Source of the DNA: Lepidostoma basale
Taxonomy: Eukaryota; Arthropoda; Insecta; Trichoptera; Lepidostomatidae
Assembly: GCA_022606425.2 (NCBI GenBank)
Contig: JAHDVF020000754.1
Location: 620,001-684,000 of the forward strand
Reading direction: 5' to 3'
Length of the DNA stretch: 64,000 nucleotides
Shown here in pieces: positions 51,660-60,772 of the stretch (within the stretch, counting starts at the first letter, position 1; the number at the start of each line of letters is the position of its first letter). The position numbers and the translations under genes are program-made. The notes under the pieces were generated by a model that was not told where the DNA came from, searched no databases, and saw nothing but the letters and a program-made list of their open reading frames with translations.

Positions 51660-51992
51660 AACACATCAGTCTGCGAGACAGGAAGCGAAATGAATGGATC
51701 AGAGAAAGGACCAAAGTTGCGGACGTAGCGTGCAAAATAGCCTCGTTGAAGTCGAATTAGGCCGGCCATATAGCGAGGACAACGGATGATCGGTAGACAA
51801 GACGCACCCTGGAGTGGCGACCGAGAACAGGCCATAGAAATCCTGGCAGACCATAAACCAGATGGTCTGATGGCATCAAGAGAGTGGCAGGATGTCAATG
51901 GCACAGAGCATCGAAAGAGTCGTGGAAGTCGGGAAGGGAGGCCTATGTTCAGTACTGGACGACTAAACGCTGATGTGATGATGATTTTAATA
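51660..51992 (+). pseudogene. LINE L-C C-terminus
   Basis: Conceptual translation: ISLRDRKRNEWIRERTKVAD, VACKIASLKSN, a stop, AGHIARTTDDR, a stop, RRTLEWRPRTGHRNPGRP, TRWSDGIKRVAGCQWHRA and SREAYVQYWTTKR with a stop. It then ends in TGATGTGATGATGATTT, a short GAT-type tail. Same family as 19.75-20.05 kb. The reading frame contains three stops. Confidence 0.82.
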
Positions 51993-53044
51993 TAATTTTT
52001 CTATAGAATTTTTAATACCCCCGAACTGTATGTTTATAAATCGAATTGAGCATTTCTTACACCTATTGAATATGAAGAATGATAAAATATTTTATTGTCT
52101 CTAATTTAAATTTTGTTCCTATTTCTACGTGGCGTCAATCAAAATTATCCCCGACTTTGAATCTTTGCAATAATAAGTAAGTTATTTTTTGCATTATATG
52201 AAAAAAATATTCACTAGGAATATGCAGCGAATGTTGTATTTATTCAGTAAGACCATTTGTTTCACTGTACCGTGAACAAAGCTGTGTATTTCTGAACGTC
52301 TTGTACCGGGCGACCTTTAGAACTTTGCATCACCCTGAATGTAAATTCTGAATACGTAAAACGGAATAATGAGAATGTTTACCGAATGCACGCGCTCTAT
52401 GCTTATTACCCATATAATACTAGTGTAAAGGTATTTAATTGGAATTGGTCTTCATTGCTTGTCACCAAACTGTGGATGCAATCGAGATTTTACTTTGCTT
52501 TTTGTCAAAAAACAAACGATGATTTTTGTTTATTGTTTAGTTGTGTACTCGTATAGTTCCATATTAAATTTTGCTGGTCCACATAAATGTCCGCCACCCT
52601 GTATAATACTAGAGTCCTCTAACATATTATCTTGTACAATTACAGTACGTTAATTTACTGATGTGTTATTCAATCGCACAACTAGGAATGCACTATATAA
52701 AAGTGTGAAATCTCTCCTGACAAGCGAGTAAAAGTTAACGAAAATGCCTGAATTTGACAATTACCGCTTAAATAAAGGAATCTTTCCCCTTTGTTTGGCA
52801 AGGATTAAAAGTCGTACTGTCTAAATTGATTGTAAATAACATTACTGAAAAGGTATTCGTTTCTGACCGTAAAATTTACATAAGTGACTAAAGGCTCAAA
52901 AGGATCGGTCAGTCAAGGGCTCCCAATACTGGATATAATAAATAATCCTACACTTATATTATTGAAACCGTATTTTTAAAGAATTTTATTTATTTACTGT
53001 CTCTTATAAATTTTTTGAAAATTTTGTTAACTAGTTTATATTAA
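51993..53044. other. Spacer with possible mariner-like ends
   Basis: GTCCGCCACCCTGTA at 52589-52603 and GCATCACCCTGAATG at 52328-52342 resemble the CAGGGTG ends of mariner-like elements, but no matching opposite end with a TA duplication could be paired. A 64-codon frame at 52459-52653 has no motif. Confidence 0.35.
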
Positions 53045-53215
53045 AGAAACCGTTTTTTTTTTCTAGAATTTTTATATTTTATGGGAGTGACATGTTGCGT
53101 TTTGCTACGCATTATCAATTGTCTTACCAAAATCTTGCATGTACAAATTCAATAATGCCCTATCAAGACGAAAAATGTCAATTTCATTTTTTTTTAGAAA
53201 ACGGCCCTTTCATTA
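53045..53215. repeat. Palindromic repeat P1 with a different, still-paired hairpin
   Basis: Left arm TCTAGAATTTTTATATTTTA TGGGAGTGACATGTTGCG and right arm ATGCCCTATCAAGACGAAAA ATGTCAATTTC. The minus strand of the left arm reads TTGATAAT then GCGT-AGCAAA-ACGC then AACATGTC: the P1 hairpin GCCTT/AAGGC has been replaced by GCGT/ACGC. Confidence 0.72.
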
Positions 53216-53259
53216 AAATCAAATACATTTATTTATGCTATAACATATCATTTTTGTCT

Positions 53260-53683
53260 TTTATAAATCTTGAATACTGAATCTGTGTATGATAGAGTGT
53301 CGAATGAAAATATAAGAAGTGAATGCGGTGCGAATGATGGTGTTATGAACAAAATAATGAAAGGATCATTAAGATGATTTGGACATATAGAAAGAATGAA
53401 TGAAGAAAGAATGGTAAAAAAAATTATACGTTAACGATGTAAATAGAACCAGAAATAGAGGAAGACCGAGGAAAAAGTGGCACGATCAAATAAATCAAAT
53501 ATTGAATGTCGGCCATGTGAGGAGTCAGAGAAATCGACGCGCGTGCATGACACGATGTATGAATGTTGAGGAAGCGAGAGAAATATGTCAAGAAAGAAAA
53601 GTGTGGCAGTCCATTTTTTCTGCCTACCCCTTCGGGTAGACGGCGTGATGGTTAGTTAGTTAGTTTTTTTTATAAATCTTGAA
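53260..53683 (+). pseudogene. LINE L-B with exact 15-bp TSD
   Basis: The insert 53275-53668 lies between two copies of TTTATAAATCTTGAA (53260-53274 and 53669-53683). It encodes, with stops, SVYDRVSNENIRSECGANDG, MKGSLR.FGHIERMNEERM, NRGRPRKKWHDQINQILNVG, HVRSQRNRRACMTRCMNVEE and AREICQERKVWQSIFSAYPF. The 3' end is the L-B hairpin CTACCCCTTCGGGTAGACGG and GTTAGTTAGTTAG. The copy is close to the family consensus and hence fairly young. Its last 35 bp lie in the 207-bp tandem duplication. Confidence 0.9.
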
Positions 53684-54047
53684 GCTCTAAATAAAACAAC
53701 TACCAAATCGCATTCCAACAATGTTTCCTACAGACGCAAGAGGAATAGCCATTAGAGCTGAACCTTTGTAAGCCAGAACATCCAAGTCCAAGTTAAATTT
53801 AAGTCTTAATTTATTTCCTCTGGAATTTTTTATGATATTCGGGTAGACGGCGTGATGGTTAGTTAGTTAGTTTTTTTTATAAATCTTGAAGCTCTAAATA
53901 AAACAACTACCAAATCGCATTCCAACAATGTTTCCTACAGACGCAAGAGGAATAGCCATTAGAGCTGAACCTTTGTAAGCCAGAACATCCAAGTCCAAGT
54001 TAAATTTAAGTCTTAATTTATTTCCTCTGGAATTTTTTATGATATTC
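53634..54047. repeat. Perfect 207-bp tandem duplication
   Basis: Copies 53634-53840 and 53841-54047 read identically base for base. Each contains the last part of the L-B LINE (GGGTAGACGGCGTGATGG), the LINE tail, the right target duplication and about 150 bp of adjoining exon-like DNA. The sequence TTC precedes both breakpoints (CCCTTCGGG and ATATTCAGG), a microhomology. The duplication is younger than the LINE insertion, or it is an assembly artefact. Confidence 0.95.
53894..54026 (-). CDS. Protein-like terminal exon, unknown gene (second copy 53687-53819)
   Basis: After an acceptor-like AAAATTCCAG, the minus strand reads (one base) GNKLRLKFNLDLDVLAYKG, SALMAIPLASVGNIVGMRF, GSCFI and a TAG stop at 53896-53894. 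Codon use is protein-like and there is no stop in 44 codons, but the acceptor lacks a strong pyrimidine tract. The frame is also open further upstream to about 54060. An identical copy is carried by the other unit of the tandem duplication. The LINE L-B insertion begins 12 bases after the stop codon. I do not recognise the protein; the hydrophobic SALMAIPLASVGNIVG stretch might be membrane-associated. Confidence 0.35.
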
Positions 54048-55499
54048 AGGGTGATGAAAAAATCAGTTTTTAAAATAAAATAAGTTATTTTAATATATAC
54101 GTAGGTACTGTCAAATATAAATTGTCTATTATGAAATTGATATTAAGCGATAAGATCTAATTGTCATTTAAATTCATTTGATAACCCTGTTTCTCCCGGT
54201 GGGAAGTGGGAAGAAATACCTCACGCCCCGTGTCACATCATACCCCTCCCCTTCGTTCAGTATAGTGTGGGTATGGAAGAGGTATCGAATACTCAAAAAT
54301 ATTTTTTACCAAAGAAACGATTATTTTTTAATCTTATGTGGCTAATGTTTTGTCATTTAATAGTTTCATAATTAAGACACGCTTCGTTTCAATATTCGAT
54401 TAATTTTTCTTGGTTTTTGTTTTGAAATATCCTTTGCAAATCTTTATTTGTTGTAATTGTTTTTTTTTTTAATTTATTGAGACTTAGAGGAGTCCCACCG
54501 CTTGCTTTCCCGAAGCTGTTATAGGCGGACGTCGCCTTTCGTCAGCTTCGCTCTATCAATCCCTAGGTCTTTTAATAAATAGCTTAAGTGGAATAAACTG
54601 CAAAATATATTTGAATTCTAAATATTAACCCTAGATTAGATAACTTTGATTCTTGTATTCAATTTATTGATTTCTCCATGGTAAAGGTTTAAAATCTTCT
54701 AAACTTATCGAAAAAAACATATGAAAAAAAAAACGCGAAGAGACTGTTTTTCCTAAGCATTATAGAATATTCTTCATAAAAAAACGTATGTTGGACTATC
54801 CGACGCTTGTGTAAATTCGCTCACAGCGAAATATCGCTGCAACTTCCAGGCTGCTTTCTGGCCTTATTATTTTTTTAATGTTATTCGATGATCACTGACT
54901 TATATATTTGTAACTGATGTTCGACACTGTCGCTTGTAGAGCTAAGTGAATTTGCTTGGAGCATCGTTTTCATAGCCCTCTAGTAAGGATTGGTATCGAC
55001 CGATTCATTAAATAAGACAGAACAACCCTATTGTTTCACCCACCTCGCTCCACTCGGGCTCCTGATCAACACACAAAATTTATTCCCTACCAGATTAGTT
55101 CCAATGGAGTTCAGCAGGAAATTTAGGCAGATATTTTATCGTCAGTAACAGTTCTGGGGACTAACAACTTATTCCCCCCTCCCAAATTGTATGAAGATCT
55201 GATTCCGCTATGATTAACGCAAAGAGATTGAATCTTAATTGAGTCGATTGGAAATTAAAGTTATTCGGAATAGAGTGTTTTTGGAAGGCTTTCGGCAGGG
55301 TAGAGGCTTTTACCGGACCACGCCTTCTTCTCTATAAATCTTAATCTCATCTCAATCTATTTGGTCGACCATCTCAGGAAGCCGGCTGTAATAAATTTGA
55401 TAAAATTGTAATTTTTATTTTATAAAAAAAATAGCTTTTTGTGTAAGTAAAAGATTTATTTAATCGATTAAGTTCGATCGATCATTATCAAGATTGAAA
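54048..55499. other. Spacer, no gene seen
   Basis: Two GC-richer patches (54190-54280 and 54480-54560) have no recognised coding or repeat identity. The rest is AT-rich. Confidence 0.4.
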
Positions 55500-55805
55500 A
55501 TGAAAGCAGATTAAAAGAAATAAGAATATGTACACAATTGAAAGATGTACACAATTGAGAGAAATGAGGATGAAGTGGCAATGGGCTGGACATATGTACC
55601 GGCGGGATGATGGAAGATGGAGCCAGAGGGTTATTGAATGGAGGCCACGGTTCGGAGAATCGTCTGGAGACAGCCTACCAGGTGGAGCGATGATATTGTG
55701 CGGACGGCGGGAAGGGCCTGGAGAACACTGGCGAGAGACAGAGAAGGGTGGCCTGGAGGTGGAGAGGCTTACATCCAGCAGTTGATAGAGACAAGTCGAT
55801 GAAGA
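55500..55805 (+). pseudogene. RTE-like LINE (L-A type), C-terminus
   Basis: The frame starts with LREMRMKWQWAGHMYRRDDG, RWSQRVIEWRPRFGESSG; then a shift; then RRQPTRWSDDIVRTAGRAWR, TLARDREGWR.., and EAYIQQLIETSR with a stop and GATGAAGAAAC. MKWQWAGH..RR.DGRW..RVIEWRPR is the L-A signature, but this copy differs from the others enough to be a separate subfamily. A short duplication (GTACACAATTGA x2) lies at its 5' edge (55529-55559). 5'-truncated, one frameshift. Confidence 0.8.
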
Positions 55806-56367
55806 AACAAAATATTTACTTCTTTATTATTCTTGACATTAGTGTTCACAAATTCGCTATGTCGATATTTTAAGAGTTCTCCTTCGAATTCCATTGTATT
55901 GACAAGACAAATCGTCTTTGTGTCTATGTGGAATGACTATACGTATAACATAAAATACCCCAGAGCAAATTTTTTTGACCCCGTTTATTAATCACATGTT
56001 CCCCAATACTAAATATACATATTGGTTCCACCCAAAATTTGCAGTATATAATTTCCTCCACCGTTAAGTTTAATAAAATGATCTATATAAATACACGTTG
56101 GCGATTAAATTTAGTTTGAAAAAAAATTCTGACTTATATTTTTAAAGAAATAAAATCTTTGTAAAATCAATTAGACAATCGCTTTTGATATATAAAATTT
56201 ATAATGTAGTTTTACAAAATAAAAACCTCAACCATTAATAAACTGATGATGCTTTGAGTAAGTACAGTTATCTGTCTATACTTTTGACGAATCATTATAA
56301 ATTCTTCAATCGGTTCGATATTATGTATTGGATATTTACTTTTTACCATTATATTGTTGAATTAAAA
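55806..56367. other. AT-rich spacer, no feature recognised
   Basis: Nothing supported. Confidence 0.5.
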
Positions 56368-56525
56368 TAATGTTTCGGCAGCTCGCTGCCATCTTCTTGG
56401 ATCTTGGATCATCTTCTTGGATAACTATCCGAAAAACCTAAGTAACTTAACTGTAAATAAAATAAGTCTTCTATTTCATGAACCAGAAGATGGCAGCGAG
56501 CTGCCAAAACCGGCCAAAGATAAAT
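56368..56525. repeat. Palindromic repeat P5
   Basis: TTTCGGCAGCTCGCTGCCATCTTC (56373-56396) is inverted at 56487-56508 (GAAGATGGCAGCGAGCTGCC). Each arm has a self-complementary GGCAG-CGAG-CTGCC hairpin between AGAAGAT and (G/A)AAAC. The right arm continues CCGGCC. TCTTGGATC is repeated in the centre. An isolated relative is at 42.92 kb. Confidence 0.72.
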
Positions 56526-56578
56526 AATAGGGGAATATAATTAAATATGTATTTAAGGATTTTTTCATTATTCACAAC

Positions 56579-56860
56579 GACCTTCATGGCAGAGTGTTAA
56601 GAGCTCTGACTACCATAAATAAGGTCCCGGGACCGATTCGTCTTTGGTCTGCAGTAGAATTCATGTGATAATAAAATGGCACACTATGTATGAATGTTAT
56701 GAACGTTGAGGAAGCGAGATAGCTATCTGTCTACCATTTCGGGGAGACGACGTGATGGTTAGTTAGTTAGTTATAAATGGCGATAGATTAGCTACCTATC
56801 ATATGTCACGATAATCAATATAAAATAATTGTTATATAAATAAAACGACCTGTTGTATAC
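56579..56860 (+). mobile_element. tRNA-derived SINE, copy 4, interrupted by a LINE fragment
   Basis: GACCTTCATGGCAGAGTG (A-box region), GTCCCGGGACCGATTCG (degenerate B box), TTTGGTCTGCAGTAGAATTC, then an 80-90 bp foreign insert, then GGCGATAGATTAGCTACC TATCATATGTCACG and the family end GACCTGTTGTATAC (56848-56860). Confidence 0.85.
56681..56772 (+). mobile_element. LINE L-B 3' fragment nested in the SINE
   Basis: It begins with CTATGTATGAATG..GTTGAGGAAGCGAGA (the MNVEEAR position), has a deletion, and ends CTACCATTTCGGGGAGACGA CGTGATGG plus GTTAGTTAGTTAGTT. The flanks ATAAAATGGC (56671-56680) and ATAAATGGC (56773-56781) are the target duplication, differing by one A. Confidence 0.85.
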
Positions 56861-57896
56861 AAACAAAAAAAAACTTTATTAATTTATTAATAGTTTTAAA
56901 TAAAAGACAAAAGTAAAATTAAAGCAAGCTCATTGATTCCTATAGAACGTACCATCAAATGCACACATTGATTTTTCTTGGTATAGTCTACTTTCATTGG
57001 TGAGTTATAATTAAATTTCTCACAAAGGTTAACTGGTTTTCTCCCGGGATATTCCAGCTTCCGATAAATTGGTGATCGTTTCGTCGGTTAATATTTAGAC
57101 GAGACCGCTTAACTGTGAGAATTTTTCCTTAATTTATTTTTAAAAGGGAATAAAAAAATGGGCTGAATTTTCCCGAATAGCCTTGTTAATTCGTCCCAAT
57201 TATTTCTGGGGGAGTTTTCTCCGTTAATTGCTGGCGTTGTTCATTTCAAGAGTTTTCTTCCACTTTTCTTGTGGTTTTCCTCAATCGTATTCTCCTCTTT
57301 CTTCTTGTTTCCTTCGTTCTTTCCCCGTTCTAGGTTGACTTTTCAAAAACACTCCTTTGCGAGGAATGCGAGTTCGTTTTAATTTAAACACACGCCTCAA
57401 TCCTTAGAAGCACATCTATGGTATCTAATTAATCTATTGAGTCGTTTCAGATTTGCGTATGCAATTTGGTGTAATTAATTTAACTTCTTTACCGATCAGC
57501 GTATTATGGCCAATAGGTGCTTAAATATATAGGAAGAACGTTATAATAAATGAAAAGAAATTTAATTTATACATTTTTATAATATTGAATTAAAAATAAT
57601 AATTACCATAACCATTTCATGTTTTATTTAAAAAACGTAAGTGTTTTTTTTCTCCTAAAACAACATAACATTCATAAGGTGTATATTACGATATTTTATT
57701 TGAGTAATATAAAAAATGTTTTGTCATATATGATTGGATGTATCAAACTTATAAAATAAAACCACCAAAAGATTGATTAAATAAACAGTTTTCAATATTT
57801 GCAATAACAAAAATGATTTCTTTATTTTATGATAATTTAATTTTTATATGAGCGGTTTTGTAAAATCAATTACCGCAAGAGGCACTAGGAAAAGAC
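56861..57896. other. Spacer, no gene seen
   Basis: AT-rich with a long pyrimidine-rich tract at 57240-57340. No supported feature. Confidence 0.45.
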
Positions 57897-58245
57897 TAAG
57901 GGTGCGGCCACACCGGAGTGTCAGGGTAGGAGGCTAGGTGGGAGTCTTAATCTGACCTGCCACACTGTAAACACTCGGAGATTTCGGCGATTGTAGCGCT
58001 GCGGTGATCTTTTAGGGTACTAACCACAATAAAGAAATATTCAATTTCAAAATAAATGGGAATTTACAAATTTATGATCCTTAATTTAGTGGTTACTAAT
58101 CATTAGTACCCTTTGCTTCAATTGATTCATTCATAAAGTAAATATAAATAGTTTTTCGTGACATTTGGGAAGAGTATGAACTAACAGCGCCGTCATTAGT
58201 TCCGTTTTTCTCGGTAATTGTGATTAGTACCATAAAAGATCACCG

Positions 58246-59484
58246 CGGCGCATACTGGATCCATTTGGCAAAAACAGGGATTTAGGGGTCGAACTCCGAA
58301 TTTCGCCCTAATTTTTTTAAATTAGGTCCTTTGTGTGATTCTGAAACACTTTTACATCTGAACTTTTCTTGATATAACTGCTAATTTCCCAGAAAAAAAA
58401 ATGTTATTGTTTTTTTTGTATGAAGCAAAACTGATTTTTGCAATTATTTCGGAATCGGGTGGATACGTTAAAACCAAACTTAGTAGGGATTATAGAGGAC
58501 ATAATTCTCTACATTACTTGTCCCGACATCTACTTCATATCTCTGCCCGTTTAAAAGCAGCAGACATTATAATTTTTAATTAATTCTTACGAGTGGTTTC
58601 GGATTTTTTGTTAGATGCATAAATGATCACAATTATGCTAAAATCACTCCATTCTTTTGTAAAGGAGCGCTCAAACGCGAAAAAATAAGTACCGGCGGAC
58701 ACTGGTCCTATTTGGCAAAAATATGGACTTAGGGGTCAAACTCCGAATTTTGTCCTGATTTTTTTAAATTAGGTCCTTTGTGTGATTCCAAACCCTTTTT
58801 ACATTTTAACTTTTTTTGATAAGAAAAAAAATGTTGTTGTTTTTTTTTGTATGAAGCAAAACTGATTTTTGCAATTATTTCGGAATAAGTTAGACAAATC
58901 AATATCAAACTTAGAAGGGAATTATAGAGGACATAATTCTCTACATTACTTGTTCCGACATCTACTTCATATCTCTGCCCGTTTAAAAGCAGCAGACATT
59001 ATAAATCTTAATTAATTATTATGAGTTTAAAGTGGTTTCGGATTTTTCGTTAGATGCATAAATGATCATCGCTTTCATTTACAAAAGAATGGAGTGATTT
59101 TAGCATATTTATGCATCTAACAAAAATCCGAAACCACTCGTAAGAATTAATTAAAAATTATAATGTCTGCTGCTTTTAAACGGGCAGAGATATGAAGTAG
59201 ATGTCGTAACAAGTAATGTAGAAGATTATGCCCTCTTTAATCCTTACTAAGTTTGGTTTTGACGTATCCACCTGATTCCGAAATAATTGAAAAAATCAGT
59301 TTTGCTTCATACAAAAAAAAACAATAACATTTTTTTTCTTGGAAATTAGCAGTTATATCAAGAAAAGCTCAAATGTATAAGTGGTTTGGAATCACACAAA
59401 GGACTTAATTTTTAAAAATCAGGGCAAAATTCAGAGTTCGACCCCTAAGTCCCTGTTTTTGCCAAATGGATCCAGTGTGCGGCG
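58246..59484. mobile_element. Transib-like inverted-repeat element with CGGCG duplication
   Basis: The element 58251-59479 is flanked by CGGCG (58246-58250 and 59480-59484), a 5-bp GC-rich target of the Transib type. Its ends are CATACTGGATCCATTTGGC and (inverted) CACACTGGATCCATTTGGC, and the inverted arms run for about 400 bp each. A third, direct copy of the left arm (starting CACTGGTCCTATTTGGC near 58700) lies between them, so the structure is arm - arm - inverted arm. No transposase; the small open frame at 58401-58583 lies inside an arm and is not a gene. Confidence 0.68.
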
Positions 59485-59511
59485 CTACATTCGTTGCGCC
59501 GCACACTGGAT
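59470..59511. repeat. Perfect 16-bp hairpin at the element junction
   Basis: ATCCAGTGTGCGGCGC (59470-59485) pairs perfectly with GCGCCGCACACTGGAT (59496-59511) around TACATTCGTT. It joins the end of the Transib-like element, its CGGCG duplication, and a further CACACTGGAT sequence that looks like a second transposon end preceded by CGCCG. Confidence 0.9.
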
Positions 59512-59623
59512 GGAGCGTTGACCACAGGTGGCTTGTGATCCCGCGCTTGGCGCGAAGCGTATAGTGTGGCCGGTCCCTAAGCGAACAGTGCAGTTTTCGG
59601 TAGTATCTTAAATTTAATATCAT

Positions 59624-59739
59624 TTACTCTACTGGACGAAGTTGCAATTTCTTTGCATTTCCGTTGGCATAGGCTTCACGGAGAGGTACGCTGATGCTCT
59701 CCAGTGTTGAGCCGTAATCACTGTCAAGCACACAATTAA
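59624..59739 (-). CDS. Candidate terminal coding exon, unknown host gene
   Basis: The minus strand has a strong acceptor (TCTCTCTTATTTTTGTAG) directly before 59739, then two bases and the frame NCVLDSDYGSTLESISVPLR, EAYANGNAKKLQLRPVE and a TAA stop (59626-59624). Codon choice and residue mix look like real protein, and the exon is GC-richer than the intron-like DNA upstream. The stop lies 44 bp before the Harbinger-like element, which would therefore fall in the 3' UTR. The larger open frame of 134 codons runs back through the presumed intron and is misleading. I cannot name the protein. Confidence 0.5.
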
Positions 59740-60410
59740 CTACAAAAATAAGAGAGAAAAAATGTAGAAGTAATCTATGCTGCTTTTGTATACAATATAT
59801 TGTATTTTTATATAAATGTGTGAAAATACTGTTTTTTCTTATATTTATATTCGCTTTTATTAGGCACGTGAAATGATAATTACATATATACACTTTATTT
59901 TTACCTAACACTTGACCATTAAGGATGATAATTAACCGAAAACAGACTGAACGTTGCATCATAAAAAAGTTCATTTCGGTGTGATTAGAAAAGTATTGAT
60001 GTGGTGTTTTCAATGTTTTAAATTTCATTTAGTTATTCATTTCATTTTAAAAATAAAGTTTTAGAGATTTTCAATTTAAGTTATGCCAACGTCTTAAAAT
60101 ACGAGTACCTATATGACATTTGTTCAAATTGAAAAGTCTCCGAGAAAAAAATATTTTCTCAGAAATCGCTCTCTCTCTTTCTCTCTCACAAAGGTTTTTC
60201 TAGATAATTTCTCGCCTCCAGTTTTCATGGAAACCCATCTACGTTATTTCTTAAAAAGATACTTTGTCTGATATTCTGACATGGGATGATAAAACATCTT
60301 TAAATTTGAAATCAAAATTAAATATTAATTCCGTTTATTATACTGGTCACAATTTTAACAATTCGCATAAACATACATAAAAAACCTACTAGATTTAATA
60401 TTTATATTTT
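59740..60410. other. AT-rich intron-like spacer
   Basis: No coding frame with support. A (CTCT)n run at 60169-60188. Confidence 0.45.
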
Positions 60411-60575
60411 TAACTAAACTAACTAACCATCACGCCGTCTCCCCGAAGGGGTAGGCAGAAAGAATGGACTGCCACACTTTTCTTTCCTGACATATTTCTC
60501 TCGCTTCCTCAACATTCATACATCGTTTTATGCATGCGCGTCGATTTCTCTGACTCCTCACATGGCCACTCATAT
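60411..60575 (-). mobile_element. LINE L-B 3' fragment
   Basis: The plus strand begins AACTAAACTAACTAACCATC, then GTCTCCCCGAAGGGGTAGGC (the terminal hairpin), CATTCATACATCG, GCGCGTCGATTTCTCTGAC and CTCACATGGCC. On the minus strand it is the usual RNRRACMxRCMNVEEAREICQ..KVW end. ATATATATTTTGATATATAT duplicates follow at 60580-60625. Confidence 0.85.
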
Positions 60576-60640
60576 ATATTTTGATATATATTCACATGGC
60601 CAATCATATATATTTTCATATATAATACATTCACTCCTCA

Positions 60641-60772
60641 TAAATATTTTTAACTAACTAACTAACTAACTAACCATCACGCCGTCTCCCTGAAAGGGTA
60701 GGCAGAAGGAATGGACTGTCACACTTTTACTGATGCGGCACTCCATCCTTCTCTTTTCGCTAAATATTTTTA
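60641..60772 (-). mobile_element. LINE L-B (variant) 108-bp insertion with exact 12-bp TSD
   Basis: TAAATATTTTTA is duplicated at 60641-60652 and 60761-60772 around an insert with ACTAACTAACTAACTAACC (tail), GTCTCCCTGAAAGGGTAGGC and GATGCGGCACTCCATCCTTC TCTTTTCGC. The upstream part belongs to the variant also found at 62.65-62.82 kb, not to the standard L-B. Confidence 0.88.

Larger units (their letters stand above)
57897..59580. mobile_element. PIF/Harbinger-like element carrying a nested Transib-like insert
   Basis: TAA (57897-57899 and 59578-59580) flanks ends GGGTGCGGCCACAC and GTGTGGCCGGTCCC, which are inverted repeats with 12 of 14 matches. A 3-bp TAA/TTA duplication and ends starting GGG are typical of PIF/Harbinger. 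Inside the outer element, GTAGCGCTGCGGTGATCTTT at about 57991-58010 is mirrored by AAAAGATCACCGCGGCG[insert]CTACATTCG, which shows the element itself was a long palindrome before the insertion at 58251. No transposase frame. Confidence 0.68.

Noticed and set aside
52320..52610. Mariner element with CAGGGTG ends
   Set aside because: Two similar ends were seen but no properly oriented pair with TA duplications and no transposase remnant.
58401..58583. 60-codon ORF in the Transib-like arm
   Set aside because: It lies inside a noncoding terminal arm; the other two copies of the arm do not conserve the frame.
59627..60028. 134-codon minus-strand ORF as a complete gene
   Set aside because: Only the last 38 codons look coding; the part upstream of the acceptor at 59740 is AT-rich and intron-like.
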